A stretch of DNA of 64,000 nt from Chryseobacterium sp. SC28 (lineage in GTDB: Bacteria > Bacteroidota > Bacteroidia > Flavobacteriales > Weeksellaceae), in assembly GCF_003932955.1 (NCBI RefSeq), contig NZ_QOVY01000008.1, forward strand, positions 46,131-110,130, given 5' to 3'. The notes under the pieces were generated by a model. It worked only from the letters and a program-made list of their open reading frames with translations. It searched no databases and had not been told where the DNA came from. Shown here in pieces: positions 17,820 to 25,988 of the stretch. Within the stretch, counting starts at the first letter, position 1, and each line of letters begins with the position of its first letter. The translations under genes and the position numbers were made by a program.

Positions 17820-17827
17820 TAATTTTG
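17820..17827 (+). promoter_or_regulatory. -7 box TAATTTTG, 4 bases before tatA
   Basis: TAATTTTG fits TAnnTTTG and ends only four bases (TCAA) before the tatA ATG. Transcription would start at or within a few bases of the start codon. The menC gene has the same layout (48039-48046). Confidence 0.5.
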
Positions 17828-17831
17828 TCAA

Positions 17832-18149
17832 ATGGAATTGAGTATTGGAGAAATGCTGATGATTGCCTTGGCAATCGTCGTTTTGTTCGGCCCCGATAAA
17901 TTACCCGAGATCGCAAGAGGTCTGGGCGAAGGGGTGCGCAAGATGCGAGGCGCGGTAGACGATATCAAAACCGAAATTATGAAAGAAGGCGACAATCCTC
18001 TTTCCGAAATCAAAAAAGAAATTGATAACGTCAAAAAGTCTGTGCAAGATTACAATCCGGTCGCCAATAAACCGCATTCCGCAGCCGATGAAAAGCCAAA
18101 AATTGACCTTTCCGACGACGAAACACACCAAGGACCTGTAAGCCGATAG
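17832..18149 (+). CDS. tatA: Twin-arginine translocase subunit TatA/TatE
   Basis: A 105-residue TatA-type subunit of the Tat export system for folded proteins. One membrane helix (about 3-20, ending LFGPDKLPEIARG, with the family FGP hinge) is followed by an amphipathic helix (ARGLGEGVRKMRGAVDDIK) and a polar tail. The length and the long charged tail lie between TatA and TatB, so a TatB role is possible. No tatC lies in the window. Four bases separate it from the PAP2 gene, so the two are probably co-transcribed. Confidence 0.9.
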   Translation: MELSIGEMLMIALAIVVLFGPDKLPEIARGLGEGVRKMRGAVDDIKTEIMKEGDNPLSEIKKEIDNVKKSVQDYNPVANKPHSAADEKPKIDLSDDETHQGPVSR

Positions 18150-18152
18150 AAT

Positions 18153-18713
18153 ATGAATGGATTGATTGAAAAAGACCAGCAACTTCTTCTTTTCCTCAAC
18201 GGATTGGGCAATTCTGTTTTCGATCCTTTTTGGATTACTGTGAGCGAAAAATGGATTTGGATACCGTTTTATGCGATATTATTATATTTGCTTTACAAAA
18301 GTTTCCCGCTCAGAAAGTTAATATTCATCCTTCTTTTTGTTGCTATTGGCATCACAATATCCGATCAGTTGGCGAACATTTTCAAGCACGGCATCCACAG
18401 ATTGCGGCCTTGCCACACCGAGTCTTTGATGCATCGGATGCGCTTGGTACTTTGCGGAGGCAAGTACGGCTTTTATTCGGGTCATTCTTCCAATTCCTTT
18501 TTCCTATTCAGTTTTCTTACGATCATGATCGGAAAGAAATACAAATATCTGCCTTATATTTTATTCGTTTGGGCGAGTATTGTTGCTTACAGTCGCATTT
18601 ATCTCGGTGTTCATTTTCCTTTAGATATTGCATTCGGTGCGGCGGTCGGATTTCTTTTAGGAGGTCTGTTGGCCGAGCTTGCCAAAAAAGTTGTGAATAA
18701 ACCACCAGCTTGA
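18153..18713 (+). CDS. PAP2 family membrane phosphatase
   Basis: A 186-residue integral membrane phosphatase with all three PAP2 motifs: K-x6-RP (Lys78-Arg85-Pro86), SGHS (109-112) and SRx5H (Ser147-Arg148 to His154). About five or six membrane helices surround them. Family members dephosphorylate undecaprenyl pyrophosphate or phosphatidylglycerol phosphate; the substrate here is not decided. The segment between motifs 1 and 2 (CHTESLMHRMRLVLCGG) has two cysteines. It follows tatA by four bases. Confidence 0.9.
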   Translation: MNGLIEKDQQLLLFLNGLGNSVFDPFWITVSEKWIWIPFYAILLYLLYKSFPLRKLIFILLFVAIGITISDQLANIFKHGIHRLRPCHTESLMHRMRLVLCGGKYGFYSGHSSNSFFLFSFLTIMIGKKYKYLPYILFVWASIVAYSRIYLGVHFPLDIAFGAAVGFLLGGLLAELAKKVVNKPPA

Positions 18714-18750
18714 TAATTCTCTTCATAAAAATCATTCATCCATTATCAGC

Positions 18751-19224
18751 TTAGTCGTTATGATAAGGCTTTCCCTGCAGGATTGTCGCAGCTCTATAAA
18801 TTTGTTCTACGAAAAAAAGGCGAATCATCTGATGCGTGAAAGTCATTTTCGACAAAGAGATTTTCTCGTTAGATCTTTGATAGATTTCGTCGGAAAAACC
18901 ATAAGCGCCACCCACCAGAAAATTAATTTTCTTCACAGAAGTTCCCAGCCAAGCCTCCATTTTCTCGGAAAATGCGCGACTGCTGTACTGCTTTCCTTTT
19001 TCGTCGAGAAGGATTACGAGTTCGCCCGTTTCAATTTGATTCAGAAATAATTTGGCTTCTTCTTTCTTTATTTGAGCCGATGTAAGATTTTTTGCATTCT
19101 TAATATCCGGCAATTCGATAAGCTCAAAATTCCAATGTTTTGGGATCCTGGGAAGATAATATTTGATGAGAGCGATGATTTCAGGGTCATCGGTTTTCCC
19201 GATGCAGATTAAATTAATACGCAT
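18751..19224 (-). CDS. rlmH: 23S rRNA (pseudouridine-1915-N3)-methyltransferase
   Basis: A 157-residue SPOUT methyltransferase that methylates pseudouridine 1915 in helix 69 of 23S rRNA. Characteristic stretches are LVILLDEKGKQYSSRAFSEK, FLVGGAYGFSDE (AdoMet loop), SLSKMTFTHQMIRLFFVEQI and the conserved C-terminal KPYHND. The length equals the family norm. It is divergent from the BrkB-type gene, and the two share an unusually tight promoter region. Confidence 0.96.
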   Translation of the reverse strand: MRINLICIGKTDDPEIIALIKYYLPRIPKHWNFELIELPDIKNAKNLTSAQIKKEEAKLFLNQIETGELVILLDEKGKQYSSRAFSEKMEAWLGTSVKKINFLVGGAYGFSDEIYQRSNEKISLSKMTFTHQMIRLFFVEQIYRAATILQGKPYHND

Positions 19225-19228
19225 TTAC

Positions 19229-19236
19229 TATATTTG
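19229..19236 (+). promoter_or_regulatory. -7 box TATATTTG for the BrkB-type gene
   Basis: An exact TAnnTTTG match, 19 bases before the ATG at 19256. It lies within what would be the first transcribed bases of rlmH. Confidence 0.6.
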
Positions 19237-19241
19237 TGCAG

Positions 19242-19249
19242 CAAAGATA
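19242..19249 (-). promoter_or_regulatory. -7 box TATCTTTG for rlmH
   Basis: On the minus strand an exact TAnnTTTG match, 17 bases before the rlmH ATG. It overlaps the expected transcription start of the divergent BrkB-type gene. Confidence 0.6.
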
Positions 19250-19255
19250 AAACGA

Positions 19256-20191
19256 ATGGCAAAAAGAATTCGGCGGTTTTTCTGGAAAATCAGAAACTTT
19301 TTTGATGGGATTCATATTCCGGGTTTAGGGATTTCTCTTTGGGAGATGTTCTCCATCTATTCCGATGCGATCTTCAAAAACCCTTTAGGAAGGCAGGCTG
19401 CCAGCATTTCGTGGAACTTTTTCCTCAGCCTTTTCCCTATGATTCTCTTCTTCCTCTCGGTTTTGCCCTATATGCCTCATTACGACAAGCTCCAGTTCTA
19501 CATTTTCGAAGTTCTGATGCCAAGGATTTTTCCCTCGCACATGCAAAGCGATGTGACGACCTATATCCAAGAAAACATCATCCCGAATATGAAATCCATC
19601 AGTAATCTCACGATACTTTTGTCCTTCGTATTTGCGACCAACGGGTGTTTTACCCTGATCAATGGTTTCAACAGAAACACCGAATTGCAAAGAGGTTTTG
19701 TGAAGGAATATCTGTTGGCGATGCTGGTCACCATTTGTTTCCTTACCTTCGTTTGCCTTTCGATTTTCGGCATCTATTACAGCGAGGTGGTGCTGAAACT
19801 CTACACGCCGACCTACGACATCAGTTGGTTTACCAGAAACTTGACCAAAATCATAAGCTTTGTTTCCTTCCCTGTTTTCTATTTTGTTTTGCTGGCTTTG
19901 TTTTACTGGGTGGGCTGCCTCAAGATTACAAGAATAAGGGAAGCGCTTCCCGGTGCGCTCCTCACGACGGTTCTGTTCGTGCTGCTCACGTATTTTTTCG
20001 CAATTTACGTCGCCGATATTGCAAAATACAACGTACTTTACGGCTCCATTGGTTCCATTATTTTGGTAATGGTTTGGGTAAACGTGAATGTATTTTTGGT
20101 TTTAATGGGGAATGAACTCAACCTTGCCATCAAAAAAGTGAAACTCGAGAAGATTGTCCGCGACGAAATGAGAACGATCAACGAATTTTAA
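19256..20191 (+). CDS. YihY/BrkB family inner-membrane protein
   Basis: A 311-residue membrane protein of the YihY (formerly BrkB/RNase BN) family; the molecular function is unknown. Family features: ISWNFFLSLFPMILFFLSVLPYMP near the first helix, then about six membrane helices, with GALLTTVLFVLLTYFFAIYVAD and the conserved YGSIGSIILVMVWVNVNVFLVLMGNELN near the end. The ATG at 19256 is chosen over the longer frame (from 19163) because the upstream part would overlap rlmH and the promoter box lies at 19229. The protein has a basic N-terminus (MAKRIRRFFWKIRNFF). Confidence 0.88.
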   Translation: MAKRIRRFFWKIRNFFDGIHIPGLGISLWEMFSIYSDAIFKNPLGRQAASISWNFFLSLFPMILFFLSVLPYMPHYDKLQFYIFEVLMPRIFPSHMQSDVTTYIQENIIPNMKSISNLTILLSFVFATNGCFTLINGFNRNTELQRGFVKEYLLAMLVTICFLTFVCLSIFGIYYSEVVLKLYTPTYDISWFTRNLTKIISFVSFPVFYFVLLALFYWVGCLKITRIREALPGALLTTVLFVLLTYFFAIYVADIAKYNVLYGSIGSIILVMVWVNVNVFLVLMGNELNLAIKKVKLEKIVRDEMRTINEF

Positions 20192-20271
20192 TGGCAATCA
20201 AACTTATTTAATTCCCAAAAAAATATTATATTTACAATACAAAAAGCAACCAACTCTAAAAATATAGCAAT

Positions 20272-20382
20272 ATGGCAAAAGGTCAAGACGTCAAAAAAGC
20301 GGTGAAAAAAGAGCCACTGAAAACGCCAAAAGAAAAAAAGGAGGCCAAAAGAGAAAAGAAAAACGCTTCCAAAAGAGATTAG
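20272..20382 (+). CDS. Small very basic protein, 36 residues
   Basis: A short frame starting MAKGQDVKKAVKKEPLKTP and continuing EKKEAKREKKNASKRD: nearly half of its residues are Lys or Arg. It starts with ATG, lies 80 bases after the BrkB-type gene, and is followed within 7 bases by a good terminator, which marks it as a real transcription unit. The leader has TATATTTA near 20228, close to a -7 box. I recall similar lysine-rich mini-proteins in related genomes but cannot check. Nucleic-acid or ribosome binding would fit the charge; no function is known. Confidence 0.6.
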   Translation: MAKGQDVKKAVKKEPLKTPKEKKEAKREKKNASKRD

Positions 20383-20388
20383 CTCCAC

Positions 20389-20432
20389 AAAACCTTTCGC
20401 AGAAAAATGCCGAGAGGTTTTTGTTTTTTTTT
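20389..20432 (+). terminator. Terminator after the small basic protein
   Basis: An 11-bp stem AAAACCTTTCG with CGAGAGGTTTT (one T-G pair), then a T-rich tail. It lies between convergent genes and could also serve the RelA/SpoT gene. Confidence 0.7.
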
Positions 20433-20469
20433 AAGCTCAATTTTGTAGATTTTTCGGGAAAACCGATCG

Positions 20470-22668
20470 CTATAAACGCTTCACCTTAGAAACGCCATTG
20501 ATGCTTTTCAGTTGTTTGAAAGTCTCTTCCAGCTGGCTTTTATTTTTCACTTCAAGGTTGATGTTTCCTGTGAAAATCCCGTCGTTAGAGGCAATACTCA
20601 TACTTTTCATGTCCATATTCATAGAGCCGCTGATGACCGCCGTAATGTCGTTGATCATTCCAATCCTGTCCAGCCCTTCGATCTCGATTTTGACCCGGTT
20701 TTTGAAACTTTCAGCATTCACCCATTTGGCTTGGAGCACGCGGTAATCGTAATTTGCTCTCAGGTTGATGGCGTTGGGGCAATTGTCATTATGGATTTTG
20801 ATGCCGTCGGAAATGGTAATGAATCCGAAAATCTTATCGCCCGGAATCACCGTGCAGCATTTTGCGAAGGAATAATTCAGTTTTTCCTCGTCTTTGCCAA
20901 AGACAATCATATCCAGATTAGAATCTGCCTTTTCGGCATATTCCTCTTTGTTAGATTTTCTGAATCGCTGAAAGATATTGCTGAGAATGCTCTTGCCGTC
21001 TGCATACCTTTTGATATCGCCAATATCGAAAGTTCCATTTTGGAAACCGAGGTACAGGTCCTGAGACGTTTTCAGGTTCAAAAATTTTTGCAGACCGTTG
21101 ATTTCCTCTTCAGAAAAATTCAACTTGGCGTGGCGCATTTTTCTTTGCAGTATTTCTTTTCCTTCTGCCGTGTTTTGATTTCTTTCGGAGTTTAAGATGT
21201 TTTTTATTTTTGATTTGGCTTTGGAAGTCACCACAAACTCCAGCCAGTCTGCTTTTGGTTTTTGATTCTGAGAAGAGAGGATGTCCACCTGATCACCGTT
21301 CTGAAGAACATAGCTTATGGGTACCAATTTTCCGTTGATTTTGGCTCCGAGACATTTGGTGCCGAGATCGGAGTGTACAGCAAATGCGAAATCCAGCGCC
21401 GTCGCGCCGGTGGGCAGGATTTTGATTTCACCTTTCGGCGTGAAGACGAAAACTTCTTTGGAATAGAGGTTTAATTTGATATTGTCCAGCAGTTCGGATG
21501 TACTTAGATTTTGCTGCTGCTCCAGGACCTCGCGAATCTCTGCCACCCAGCTTTCGAAGCGCTGATCATCGTTGCTTTTGCGGTAGCCTTCTTTATATTT
21601 GTAATGGGCTGCGACGCCTTTTTCCGCAATCTCGTTCATCCTCTCGGATCGTATCTGCACTTCGATCCATTTTTTATCGGGACCCATCACGGTGAGATGG
21701 AGACTTTCGTAGCCCGTCGATCTGGGTTGCGAGATCCAGTCGCGCATCCGCGATGGATTGCTTTGGTAAAGATCCGTTACGATAGAATAGATTTTCCAGG
21801 CAAGAAATTTTTCATTTCTGCGGTCCGATTTGTAGATGATTCGGATGGCATAATTGTCATAAACTTCCTCAAAACTTACATTTTGCTTCAGCATTTTGCG
21901 GTAGATTGAGCTGATGGCCTTCGCCCGACCTTTAATCGTAAAGTTTAGATTTTCCTCCTTCAGCTGTTCGGAAACTTCTTTGGTGAATTCCTCTACATAT
22001 TTTTCCCGAACTTCTTTGGCGGTTTCCAGCTTTGTTAAGATTTCGTTGTAAACTTCCGGATTGCTGTATTTTAGAGAAAGATCTTCCAACTCAGACTTGA
22101 TGGAGTAGAGCCCCAATCTATGGGCAAGCGGCGCATAGATATAGATGGTTTCCGCTGCAATTTTTTTCTGCTTTGCCGGATGCATGCTTTCCAGCGTTCT
22201 CATGTTGTGCAGCCTGTCCGCAATTTTGATGAGGATGACGCGAAAATCCTCAGACAGCGTGAGGAGCAGTTTTCTGTAATTTTCGGACTGGACGGAGATG
22301 TTCTGCTGGTTCATCGCAGAGATCTTTGTCAGGCCGCTGACGATGTCGGCAATGGTTTTGCCAAAGATTTTAAGTAGATCTTCGTAGGTGTATTCCGAAT
22401 CCTCAATCACGTCGTGCAGCAATGCGCAGGCAATGCTGGTAGCGCCCAATCCCACTTCGTTCGCCACTATTTTGGCCACCTCTATCGGATGATAGATGTA
22501 TGGTTCGCCGCTTTTTCTCCTTTGGTCTTTGTGCGCGTCCAGAGCGATGTCAAAGGCTTTGCGGATCAACTTGTTTTGCTCCTCATCCAGCGTGCGGTAG
22601 GTATTGGAAATGAGGTCTTTATATCGGCTAAGGATTTCCTTATTTTCTTTTTCTAAATCGTAGATCAT
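20470..22668 (-). CDS. Bifunctional (p)ppGpp synthetase/hydrolase, RelA/SpoT homologue
   Basis: A 732-residue long RelA/SpoT homologue that makes and breaks the alarmone (p)ppGpp. The N-terminal HD hydrolase domain has His60 in YHPIEVA and the His85-Asp86 pair in LLHDVIEDS, so hydrolysis is probably intact. The synthetase domain follows with YDNYAIRIIY and GYESLHLTVMG. A TGS domain (VFTPKGEIKILPTGATALDFA), a central region with CCTVIPGD, and a C-terminal ACT domain (RIGMINDITAVISG) complete the usual order. It is the Rel/Spo type common where only one long enzyme exists. No promoter box was found upstream. Confidence 0.95.
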   Translation of the reverse strand: MIYDLEKENKEILSRYKDLISNTYRTLDEEQNKLIRKAFDIALDAHKDQRRKSGEPYIYHPIEVAKIVANEVGLGATSIACALLHDVIEDSEYTYEDLLKIFGKTIADIVSGLTKISAMNQQNISVQSENYRKLLLTLSEDFRVILIKIADRLHNMRTLESMHPAKQKKIAAETIYIYAPLAHRLGLYSIKSELEDLSLKYSNPEVYNEILTKLETAKEVREKYVEEFTKEVSEQLKEENLNFTIKGRAKAISSIYRKMLKQNVSFEEVYDNYAIRIIYKSDRRNEKFLAWKIYSIVTDLYQSNPSRMRDWISQPRSTGYESLHLTVMGPDKKWIEVQIRSERMNEIAEKGVAAHYKYKEGYRKSNDDQRFESWVAEIREVLEQQQNLSTSELLDNIKLNLYSKEVFVFTPKGEIKILPTGATALDFAFAVHSDLGTKCLGAKINGKLVPISYVLQNGDQVDILSSQNQKPKADWLEFVVTSKAKSKIKNILNSERNQNTAEGKEILQRKMRHAKLNFSEEEINGLQKFLNLKTSQDLYLGFQNGTFDIGDIKRYADGKSILSNIFQRFRKSNKEEYAEKADSNLDMIVFGKDEEKLNYSFAKCCTVIPGDKIFGFITISDGIKIHNDNCPNAINLRANYDYRVLQAKWVNAESFKNRVKIEIEGLDRIGMINDITAVISGSMNMDMKSMSIASNDGIFTGNINLEVKNKSQLEETFKQLKSINGVSKVKRL

Positions 22669-22781
22669 CGGATCTTTTATCTTTTAACGAATATAAGAAA
22701 AATAAGACGGATTGTCAATAGGTAAATGCGACGGGTTTCTTTTTTACCGCAACTTTTTTTGATAAATGATAACGGCGCAAA

Positions 22782-23585
22782 TTATTTATTCAGTTCCTTA
22801 GCGCGATTTTCGGCGGCCAAGATTCCTTTTTTCAATATGGATTTTAATTCCTTTTCCTCAAAGATTTTCAAGGCGGCTTCAGTGGTTCCGCCTTTTGATG
22901 CTACATCTTTTATGAGTTCTTCCAAAGATTTATCCGAATTATTGATGAGGTGATAAGCGCCCAACATCGTCTGTTTTACGAACAATTTAGACAGATTCTC
23001 ATCGATTCCCATTTCCGTACCAGCTTTTATCATCGCATCAACGATGTAGTAGAAATAGGCCGGTCCGCTCCCGGAAAGCGCCGTGACGCCGTCCAACAGA
23101 CTTTCATCTTCCAGATAGACGGCGCGTCCGGTGGAATTTAAAAGGCGTTCAACATTCATTAACTCGGAAAAAGAAATGCCTTCAGCGGCCGTGTAACCCG
23201 TAATTCCCATTCCCAATAGAGCAGGGGAATTGGGCATCGCCCGAACAACGAATTTATGATCGAGAAGTTTCTGGATTTTCTCAATAGAAATCCCTGCCAT
23301 TATAGATAAAACCAAAGATTTTTCCGAAAGTTTGAAAGTTAAATTCTCAGCTACAAAAGCAAAATCTTGAGGTTTCACAGCGATGATAATTAAATCTGCT
23401 TCCAGCTTTTTGATTTCCCCAAAAAAGGAAATTTCAGAGTCGGGAAAAGATTCTTTCAGCTGAACTTTTTTGGCCTCGTTTCTTGTGATCAGGTGAAGAT
23501 TTTGTGGTTTTAGCAATTCATATTTCAAGAATGATCTTGAAAACGAAATCCCCATATTTCCGGCGCCCAAAACTGCGATTTTCAT
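22782..23585 (-). CDS. proC: Pyrroline-5-carboxylate reductase
   Basis: A 267-residue enzyme for the last step of proline synthesis, reducing pyrroline-5-carboxylate with NAD(P)H. The N-terminal Rossmann motif is GAGNMG (7-12). The family signature lies in the C-terminal half (ALSGSGPAYFYYIVDAM, then KQTMLGAYHLI and DVASKGGTTEAAL). Length is normal. It lies 10 bases downstream of the DsbA-like gene on the same strand, so the two probably form an operon. Confidence 0.95.
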   Translation of the reverse strand: MKIAVLGAGNMGISFSRSFLKYELLKPQNLHLITRNEAKKVQLKESFPDSEISFFGEIKKLEADLIIIAVKPQDFAFVAENLTFKLSEKSLVLSIMAGISIEKIQKLLDHKFVVRAMPNSPALLGMGITGYTAAEGISFSELMNVERLLNSTGRAVYLEDESLLDGVTALSGSGPAYFYYIVDAMIKAGTEMGIDENLSKLFVKQTMLGAYHLINNSDKSLEELIKDVASKGGTTEAALKIFEEKELKSILKKGILAAENRAKELNK

Positions 23586-23595
23586 TGATTAGTTT

Positions 23596-24297
23596 TTAAC
23601 AATTTCCTTCAATGCCGCAAGAATCGCCTTCTTCGAGAATGTTTAATTTTGAATGGTTCTCAGAAAATTCTGACCAACTTTTTTCCAAAGCTTCGGCGAA
23701 AAGATGCGTGGGTTGCGCTCCGGAAACGGCATATTTCTGATTGAAAACAAAAAACGGAACGCCTCGGATTCCAAGATTTGAAGCTTCTGAAATATCGTGG
23801 TTTACAAGTTCCGACAATTGGTCGGAATTTACTGCATTTTCGATTTCTTCTTTTGAAAATCCAACTTTACCACCGATTTCTGCCAGAACTTCCACATTAT
23901 CAATATCTTTTCCGTGGATAAAATAAGCTTCGAAAAGTAATTCTTCCATTTCTGAAGCTTTCCCTTTCTTCTTCGCCAGTTGTACCAGCATTTGACTTTT
24001 GAACGAATTGGAAACCTTCACTTCATCAAAATTGAAATCAATACCCGAATTTTTCCCCGCCTGGATTAGGTTTTCGTGCATCTGCCTCACTTGTTGCATC
24101 GGGAGACCTTTGACTTGGGAAAGGTATTCGTAATGATTTTTGCTGAGATCGGTTTTCAAGTGGGGATCCAATTGGAAAGAGTGCCAATTGACCTCGATGT
24201 GTTCCCGATGTGCAAAGTTTTGCAGTGCTTTTTCGAAATTTTTTTTGCCTATAAAACAAAACGGACAACGCGTGTCGCTCCAAATATCTACTTTCAT
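23596..24297 (-). CDS. DsbA family oxidoreductase, FrnE-like
   Basis: A 233-residue thioredoxin-fold protein of the DsbA/FrnE group. The redox motif CPFC is at Cys11-Cys14 in SDTRCPFCFIG, next to the N-terminus, and no signal peptide precedes it, so it is probably cytoplasmic. The insertion of helices and the cis-proline segment (GIRGVPFFVFN, about 185-195) fit the family. The C-terminal tail contains two cysteines (GDSCGIEGNC). Family members act as disulfide oxidoreductases or isomerases with unknown partners. It is first in a two-gene unit with proC; no promoter box is obvious. Confidence 0.85.
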   Translation of the reverse strand: MKVDIWSDTRCPFCFIGKKNFEKALQNFAHREHIEVNWHSFQLDPHLKTDLSKNHYEYLSQVKGLPMQQVRQMHENLIQAGKNSGIDFNFDEVKVSNSFKSQMLVQLAKKKGKASEMEELLFEAYFIHGKDIDNVEVLAEIGGKVGFSKEEIENAVNSDQLSELVNHDISEASNLGIRGVPFFVFNQKYAVSGAQPTHLFAEALEKSWSEFSENHSKLNILEEGDSCGIEGNC

Positions 24298-24516
24298 ATT
24301 TTTTAAATTAGTAAGATAATAAAATTACAATTTTCTCTTCGTAAAAACGATAGTTTATACCTATTTTGCATTATAATTTTCTTAAAAATTTTTGTGAGAT
24401 TTTTTAAGAGATTATTTTTACCCTGCAAATAGACGCATTCATTAAAAATCATTTAAAAGATTCTTTAATAGTCCATGAAGAATCATATCTTATTCTTCTC
24501 AATTGAAAATTGAAAC

Positions 24517-25530
24517 TTAAATAATATTCACTTCGCGTTCCAGCTCAATCCCATATTTTTCCTTCACAGAATCAATAATCATTGTCGAGAAATCAAAAAT
24601 TTCTTTGCCAGTAGCATTTCCGGTGGCATTGATGATGACGAGAGCCTGCAATTTGTGCGAAGCCACATTTCCAATCTGTTTTCCTTTCCAGCCAGTTTGT
24701 TCAATCAGCCAGCCAGCAGGAACTTTCACAAAATCGCCATTTGGATAACCGGGAATAGTCTCGAATTTTTGTTTTAAATCTTCGAATTGAACTAAAGGAA
24801 TTGTTGGATTTTTAAAGAAACTTCCGGCGTTGCCCACCACTTTTGGATCGGGCAGTTTGCTTTGTCGGATGTTGATCACCGCTTTTGAGACCTCCTGAAT
24901 TGTAGGATTTGAAATTCCCATATTTTCAAGTTCGGTTTTAATAGCGCCATATTCAACATTAATATTATGATTTTTCCGCGTTAATCTAAAAGTAACCTCC
25001 AGAATCACATATTTTCCTTTAGCTTCTTGTTTGAAAATCGAATCTCGGTAGCCAAATCTGCATCGTTCCAAATCGAAAATTTCTGTTTCTAAAGTTTCCA
25101 GATTCAGAACCTTGCAACTTTCGAAAACATCCCTGATTTCAGTTCCGTAAGCACCTATATTCTGCATCGGCGACGTGCCGACATTTCCGGGAATTAATGA
25201 TAGATTTTCTAATCCACCATAATTTTTTTCCAAGCAATACGTTACAAATTGATGCCAGTTTTCTCCGGCTTTTGCAGTGATTAGAATTTCGTTTTCATCG
25301 ATGATTTCTTCGCGGATTCCTCTTAAATTTAATTTCAATATCAAACCCTCAAAATCTTTGGTGAAGAGAATGTTACTTCCGCCGCCTAAAAAGAGTACAG
25401 GCTTTTTATCGTTTGAAAGGTTGAGAATTTCTGTGAGTTCTTCTACGGAACTAACTTCTGCGAAAAATCGTGCAGAAACATCGACGCAGAAAGTATTGAA
25501 AGGTTTTAGGGAAACGTTTTCCTGAATCAT
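24517..25530 (-). CDS. murB: UDP-N-acetylmuramate dehydrogenase
   Basis: A 337-residue FAD enzyme that reduces UDP-GlcNAc-enolpyruvate to UDP-MurNAc in peptidoglycan synthesis. FAD-binding region: VLFLGGGSNILFT and LIPGNVGTSPMQNIGAYGTEI. The C-terminal MurB domain has the active serine in VGNAGSFFKNP. The FGYRDSIFK segment marks the type I (E. coli-like) enzyme. The start codon overlaps the stop of the upstream lipoprotein by four bases (ATGA), which suggests coupled translation. Confidence 0.95.
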   Translation of the reverse strand: MIQENVSLKPFNTFCVDVSARFFAEVSSVEELTEILNLSNDKKPVLFLGGGSNILFTKDFEGLILKLNLRGIREEIIDENEILITAKAGENWHQFVTYCLEKNYGGLENLSLIPGNVGTSPMQNIGAYGTEIRDVFESCKVLNLETLETEIFDLERCRFGYRDSIFKQEAKGKYVILEVTFRLTRKNHNINVEYGAIKTELENMGISNPTIQEVSKAVINIRQSKLPDPKVVGNAGSFFKNPTIPLVQFEDLKQKFETIPGYPNGDFVKVPAGWLIEQTGWKGKQIGNVASHKLQALVIINATGNATGKEIFDFSTMIIDSVKEKYGIELEREVNII

Positions 25531-25976
25531 TGCTTGTTTTGCGAGACTAAATTATTCAGCGCTTTTTTCAATTGTTCCAATTGTTTGTAACCGGCAGATT
25601 CTGCCGGAACATTGTAGAATTCGTATTCTTTTTCAGACGTTTTGATCCGGAAAATTTCGTCGGATCCGTCGTACAGACCACGCCTTTCTCCACTTTTCGT
25701 TGCCTCCAACAATGAAATATCAAGTCCGGAAATCAGTTTTTGCCAGTCTTTTGAACTCATTTTCTTTTTAAAACTTGGAAATTCACTCATTTTACCACCT
25801 CTTGCCGAAGCTTCCAAGCTGTCTTTGGTAGCCGTCACCGAAGTTGCGCCGCCTCTTCCGAAGGTTTCGCTGTACGTTACAGATTGGATTGTGCTGCTCT
25901 GAGCCGATGTTTTGCAGCTCAACAAGAAGATCGACAAGGCAGAAAGTAGCAATCCTGTTTTTAGTATTTTCATCAT
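25527..25976 (-). CDS. Small lipoprotein of unknown function
   Basis: A 149-residue predicted lipoprotein with lipobox LLSC (Cys21), not assigned to a family by me. The mature part contains SVTYSETFGRGGATS, a Lys/Ser-rich middle, and a C-terminal half with alternating strands (EIFRIKTSEKEYEFYNVP) and a closing helix. The start could be the first or the second Met. It overlaps murB by four bases and follows the aminotransferase by 12, so the three form an operon. Co-expression with murB hints at an envelope role, which is inference. Confidence 0.8.
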   Translation of the reverse strand: MMKILKTGLLLSALSIFLLSCKTSAQSSTIQSVTYSETFGRGGATSVTATKDSLEASARGGKMSEFPSFKKKMSSKDWQKLISGLDISLLEATKSGERRGLYDGSDEIFRIKTSEKEYEFYNVPAESAGYKQLEQLKKALNNLVSQNKQ

Positions 25977-25988
25977 AATATTTTTATT

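Noticed and set aside
20512..21195. 227-codon open frame opposite the RelA/SpoT gene
   Set aside because: It is antisense to a clear essential gene and has no domain pattern, start context or signal.
24477..24498. Hairpin GAAGAAT/ATTCTTC as murB terminator
   Set aside because: The stem is only 7 bp with no T run after it in the murB direction; kept out as unsupported.
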